The position numbers and the translations under genes are program-made. A DNA stretch of 18,877 nt. Origin: JAADHY01 sp964428935. GTDB taxonomy: Bacteria > Planctomycetota > Planctomycetia > Planctomycetales > Planctomycetaceae. Location of the stretch: positions 1 to 18,877 of the forward strand of contig CAYSAG010000075.1 of assembly GCA_964428935.1 (NCBI GenBank). The letters run 5' to 3'. The stretch's first letter is position 1; each line of letters starts with the position of its first letter. Below, piece after piece: positions 15,924 to 18,877 of this stretch. Below the pieces are notes generated by a model, which saw nothing but the letters and a program-made list of their open reading frames with translations, was not told where the DNA came from and searched no databases.

Positions 15924-17015
15924 TCACCGCTGCACTCGGCCGGTGCCCGAACCGCGCACCAGCGACTCGATTTCGGAACGCGTGACGAAGTTGAAGTCAC
16001 CGCGAATGCTGTGCTTCAGGCAACTGGCGGCCACTGCGTAGCGCACAGCCAACTGCGGCTCCGACAGCTCCGGCGTGTTCAGAGCAAAAATCAACGCCCC
16101 GGCGAACGCGTCGCCCGCTCCGACACGGTCCACAATGTCTCGAATTTCGTACGGCCGGTAGGTTCCGTCCGCGTCGGTGGGAGCGAAGTGGCTTTGGCCC
16201 GTCTGGGCGTCGAACAACAAAGCTCCCCACCGGTTGTAGTCGGCCGAAACGCTCTCGCGCAACGTAATGGCCACCTGGCGCACCTGGCTGTAACGCTCGA
16301 CAATCTGCCGCGCCACGGCAACGTAGCCCTCGACGTTCAGCCGACCCGCTTCCACGTCGCTCTTCGGAGCCGAAATTCCCAGCGACAGCTCGGCGTCTTC
16401 CTCGTTTCCAATGACCACGTCGACCTGACGAACCAGTTGGTCCATGACCCGCCGAGCCAGCTCGACCGGAGCCGTCCCCGGCTCCCAACGCCACAACTTC
16501 TTCCGGAAATTCAGGTCGCACGAGACCGGCACGCCGCGCTGGCGAGCCTGCTGGACCGCCTGCAAAGCCGCCTCGGCCGCGTGTCGACTAATGGCGGGCG
16601 TAATTCCCGTCACGTGGAACCAACCGGCGTCGTGAAAGACACGGTCCCAGTCGTAGCCTGACGCCGGAAAGAGCGAAATGGACGAACCGGAGCGGTCGTA
16701 AGTGACCGTGCTCGGCCGCTGGTTCGCTCCCGTCTCGACAAAGTAAATGCCGAACCGCCCCTCCGACGAGCGGACGACCAGGTCGGTGTCGACGTTGAGC
16801 CGCCGCAGTTCCTGTTCCAAAGCGTCGGTCAGCACGTTGTCCGGCAACACCGTCAGGAACGCCGCTCGACCTCCCTGAAAGGCAATCGACACGGCCACGT
16901 TCAGCTCGCCCCCGCCGAACGTCGCCTCCAGCCGTCCCGGAATGACCTGCCGCAACCGCAGGTGGCCTTCCGGGTTCAGTCGCAACATGACTTCGCCGAA
17001 GGTGACGACACGCAT
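15924..17015 (-). CDS. kdgK: PfkB-family sugar kinase, probable KDG kinase
   Basis: A 363-residue PfkB/ribokinase-family kinase. The N-terminus (VVTFGEVMLRLNP, then the Gly-rich FGGGELNVAVS at about 33-43) and the C-terminal signature D-R-V-G-A-G-D302-A-F-A-G, with D302 as catalytic base, are clear. The overall pattern, including CDLNFRKKLW (166-175) and NEEDAELSLG (204-213), fits 2-keto-3-deoxygluconate kinases, which make 2-keto-3-deoxy-6-phosphogluconate from the breakdown product of uronates, pectin or alginate. Substrate assignment within PfkB by sequence alone is uncertain; fructokinase or another keto-sugar kinase is possible. The ATG at 17015 has GAGAGG 6 nt upstream, and similarity starts at residue 2. 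The mch gene lies 221 bp upstream and the regulator 185 bp downstream, all on one strand. No aldolase or dehydratase partner is in view. Confidence 0.85.
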   Translation of the reverse strand: MRVVTFGEVMLRLNPEGHLRLRQVIPGRLEATFGGGELNVAVSIAFQGGRAAFLTVLPDNVLTDALEQELRRLNVDTDLVVRSSEGRFGIYFVETGANQRPSTVTYDRSGSSISLFPASGYDWDRVFHDAGWFHVTGITPAISRHAAEAALQAVQQARQRGVPVSCDLNFRKKLWRWEPGTAPVELARRVMDQLVRQVDVVIGNEEDAELSLGISAPKSDVEAGRLNVEGYVAVARQIVERYSQVRQVAITLRESVSADYNRWGALLFDAQTGQSHFAPTDADGTYRPYEIRDIVDRVGAGDAFAGALIFALNTPELSEPQLAVRYAVAASCLKHSIRGDFNFVTRSEIESLVRGSGTGRVQR

Positions 17016-17021
17016 GGCTGA

Positions 17022-17027
17022 CCTCTC
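17022..17027 (-). promoter_or_regulatory. ribosome binding site of the sugar kinase
   Basis: The minus strand reads AAAGAGAGGT with GAGAGG 6 nt before the ATG at 17015, excluding the 75-codon upstream extension of the frame. Confidence 0.6.
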
Positions 17028-17236
17028 TTTGCACGCTGATTGGACCCGTCGTTGACCGGTGGGCACAGCGCTTGCTGTGGCGGAGCTGATTCTGCCAGAA
17101 AGAGAGAACCAGTTCAAACGGCCAACGCGCCGCCGGGGCCTGCGCCGCTGTGCCTGCCGCGGCCGCGAACCGGTCGCGGCAAACCGACGAGCGTCCGTTG
17201 CCGCCGTTCCCCGACCAACGTGCGACAGACGGGCTG

Positions 17237-18199
17237 TCAAAGGCCGAAAGACTGCCGGAGCACGTCCAGGCGTTTTTCGCCAAAACGGAAAACGTCGCCC
17301 GTCTCGACGTTCACGAACGTCACGCTGGCCGGACTGAACAGGTACGGGTCCATTTGGTAGAAGTCGCGGCCCGCCTCTTCAAACAGCTCGCGAAACGGCC
17401 GGCCGTAGGCAGACGAACTGCAGGAAGGAACCAACGGTCCAACCTTGCGCAGCGACTCGTTCTCGCCGTCCACCCACAGCGTGACGCAGCCGCCGTAGAG
17501 AATGGCGTCGTTGGTGCGAGCCAATCCCTGCAGGTCGTCGCCGGCCACGGGCGGAAGGGGAGCGATTCCGTAGGCGCTTCGGACTCGTCGCAGGTCGAAG
17601 TCCAACTCGTACAGCTTGTGCAATGCCGTCTCGACCGTGCGTGCCACCACTTGGACCGTTCCGGCAAGACTGCTGGCCGACGCGACGGCCAAGGCGACTT
17701 GCCGAAGTGGCACACCGGCCGCCTCGGCCACGTGTCGAGCCACCGGTTCGTCCGGAACCTGAGCGGTCTCCAACACAGCCACGGCGACACCGGGCCGCTC
17801 GCGGTAGCCGAGCCGGTCGAACAGTTCCTCAACACCCGCCGCCGCTCGAGCCGGGCCGGAGCCAATGGCAAAGAAGTCGGGCAGACTGAGCTGCCAGCCC
17901 GCGTACTGGCTGAACAGGCACGCTTCCACCGGACAGTCCGTCCGCACTTCCACGTGCGGCCAGTCCCGTTCGTCGAACGTTCGCCAAACCAGTTGGACGT
18001 GCCCCAGGTCGGCCAGACAAATGCGAGCCAACTCCAACCCCGCCTGCAGTCCGCCCGGCACGGTGAGCCCGAAGTCGACGACCCGTGCTCCCCCGACCGT
18101 CTGGAAGTGACGAATCCGAAGCGTTTCCACCTGCCGGCAAACCCGCTCGACCACCCGCCACGCTCGTTCGTTCAGTCTTTCGACCGTCTTTTCTGTCAT
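17237..18199 (-). CDS. mch: methenyl-H4MPT cyclohydrolase
   Basis: A 320-residue protein, the normal length for Mch. It interconverts 5,10-methenyl- and N5-formyl-tetrahydromethanopterin in the cytoplasm, a step of the H4MPT one-carbon pathway used in methanogens, methylotrophs and many planctomycetes. Family motifs are AIGSGPARA (111-119), TNDAILYGG (229-237), PSCSSSAYGRPF (258-269) and DFYQMDPYLFSPA (279-291). The ATG at 18199 is preferred over the TTG at 18226 because AGGA lies 4 nt upstream and the protein then has standard length. No other H4MPT gene (fae, mtdB, fhcABCD, mptG-type) is in the window. In planctomycetes the role is usually taken to be formaldehyde or C1 handling, but that is from the family, not from this sequence. 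Confidence 0.92.
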   Translation of the reverse strand: MTEKTVERLNERAWRVVERVCRQVETLRIRHFQTVGGARVVDFGLTVPGGLQAGLELARICLADLGHVQLVWRTFDERDWPHVEVRTDCPVEACLFSQYAGWQLSLPDFFAIGSGPARAAAGVEELFDRLGYRERPGVAVAVLETAQVPDEPVARHVAEAAGVPLRQVALAVASASSLAGTVQVVARTVETALHKLYELDFDLRRVRSAYGIAPLPPVAGDDLQGLARTNDAILYGGCVTLWVDGENESLRKVGPLVPSCSSSAYGRPFRELFEEAGRDFYQMDPYLFSPASVTFVNVETGDVFRFGEKRLDVLRQSFGL

Positions 18200-18566
18200 T
18201 CCGTCCTGGTTCCTTCCCCCGACCAATTGCCAGACAACGCTCGCCTGCGCCGGCCGCTCCCCTTCGTTCGTCCGCCCGGAAGGACGCTCGCCGCAACCAC
18301 GACGGCTCGGCCCAATCGTCCCCGTTCGAGTGCCAGCGCAAGAACCGGGTCAGAGACTGGCGAGTCGGGCGCAAGGTGTCAAGCAACAGGCCAGCCGCAC
18401 CGAACTGCCGGACTGCGTTTACCGAGACGCGAGCGTCCCTTGGTGGCGCACGGCGGCGGGAGTTCCCGGCCGAGGCCTTCCAGACCAGAGCACGGGAACG
18501 AGAAAGGCGAGTCGCCGACGGCTCGCCGCTCGCGCGTCTGAACGCGCTCGGCTGGTCCGCCCGGAG
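18200..18566. other. 367-bp intergenic region upstream of mch
   Basis: This lies between the stop of the partial right-edge gene and the mch start, both on the minus strand. It holds a candidate terminator (18501-18527) and must contain the mch promoter, which I cannot identify. Crossing open frames have no recognisable content. Confidence 0.5.
18501..18527 (-). terminator. candidate terminator of the right-edge gene
   Basis: On the minus strand GGCGAG (18522-18527) pairs with CTCGCC (18506-18511) around a 10-nt loop and is followed by TTTCT. It starts about 40 nt after the stop of the partial gene. The stem is short and the T-run is interrupted. Confidence 0.4.
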
Positions 18567-18877
18567 TCACTCGTCCGTCACGCCCACGACGACGAACCGC
18601 AAGGGCAGGCGACCCGTCTTGCCACCAGCCGTCGTCGTGGCCGTCCAGTCGACCAGCCAGTAGTCCTTTTCTTCGTCGTGGACCAACTTCGGTTCAGCCG
18701 ACGGCTTGTCCGGCTTGAACAGCGGGTAGTTCGCCGGGTGCTCGCCCTCACCCGACAGCTTGCTCTTGTCGACCAGCGTTTGGTCGTCCAGCTCGACGGT
18801 CGGGTCCGGGTCTTCGGACAAGGGCAAGAGCAACAAGAAGTCCCGTTGCGGCGAGAAGTGGTTTCCGTCCTGCGGCT
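18567..18877 (-). CDS. conserved-looking hypothetical protein, 3' end
   Basis: The last 103 or so codons of a minus-strand gene that runs off the right edge. The frame is open to the window end and the true start lies outside. The visible part begins PQDGNHFSPQRDFLLLLP and continues with an acidic, Pro/Asp/Lys-rich stretch and a YWLVDWTATTT beta segment, ending LRFVVVGVTDE. It reads like real protein, unlike the shadow frames, and resembles planctomycete hypothetical proteins with an HFSP..DFLLL core, as far as I recall. Function unknown. A weak terminator follows at 18501-18527. Confidence 0.7.
   Translation of the reverse strand, partial: PQDGNHFSPQRDFLLLLPLSEDPDPTVELDDQTLVDKSKLSGEGEHPANYPLFKPDKPSAEPKLVHDEEKDYWLVDWTATTTAGGKTGRLPLRFVVVGVTDE

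Noticed and set aside
17080..17100. sigma-54 promoter-like TGGCA...GC upstream of the sugar kinase
   Set aside because: The GG-to-GC spacing is two bases too short for a -24/-12 promoter.
17176..17204. 7-bp hairpin GCGGCAA/TTGCCGC downstream of mch
   Set aside because: 15-nt loop and no U-tract; not distinguishable from chance in DNA this GC-rich.
1..18877. CRISPR arrays, tRNA or rRNA genes, insertion sequences, attachment sites
   Set aside because: I saw no regularly spaced direct repeats, cloverleaf-like sequence, transposase or integrase motifs, or terminal inverted repeats.

Overview
This window is GC-rich bacterial DNA, about two-thirds G+C by eye, with widely spaced genes and long gene-poor gaps. 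The gene content points to a planctomycete, possibly Pirellulales-like. The reasons are a secreted cysteine-rich HEAT-like protein of a kind I associate with that phylum, a tetrahydromethanopterin-linked mch gene, a tandem alpha/beta-hydrolase, an exported thioredoxin/NHL-propeller protein, and a lipoprotein with long low-complexity linkers. The taxonomic call is inference from gene families; no rRNA or tRNA is present to confirm it.

Layout: (1) 234-2063, minus strand: an exported thioredoxin-fold protein (CLYC) and a secreted 30-cysteine HEAT-like protein with a clear intrinsic terminator. (2) 2881-5391, plus strand: a large lipoprotein with an Omp28-like thioredoxin domain (CPPC) and a basic Ala/Lys/Pro tail. 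(3) 5548-9971, minus strand: a membrane M48 metalloprotease with a long C-terminal extension, and an exported NHLRC2-like thioredoxin plus six-repeat NHL propeller (CCINC). (4) 10229-14334: a solitary EboE-type TIM-barrel protein (minus) divergent from a two-domain alpha/beta-hydrolase (plus). (5) 14365-18199, minus strand: a degenerate NtrC-like regulator, a 2-keto-3-deoxygluconate-type sugar kinase, and methenyl-H4MPT cyclohydrolase. (6) The 3' end of an unrecognised gene runs off the right edge.

The first 10 kb is rich in envelope proteins. Three unrelated thioredoxin-fold proteins, all with export signals, lie close to a secreted protein with 30 cysteines and to a membrane protease. A shared role in envelope thiol/disulfide handling is possible, but this rests only on proximity. 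The second half is mostly metabolic: sugar-acid phosphorylation, H4MPT one-carbon chemistry, a hydrolase and an Ebo-type protein. Gaps between genes are mostly 150-800 bp, so most genes probably have their own promoters.

The strongest non-gene signal is in isoleucine codons. By hand count the lipoprotein and hydrolase genes strongly prefer ATT (14:1 and 16:5), while the cysteine-rich HEAT gene strongly prefers ATC (12:3). That gene also has the best Shine-Dalgarno sequence and the only clear U-tract terminator in the window. The likely reading is that it is very highly expressed. The other notable points are a regulator that has lost the sigma-54 contact motif and key ATPase residues, and a hydrolase domain with Glu where the nucleophile Ser should be.
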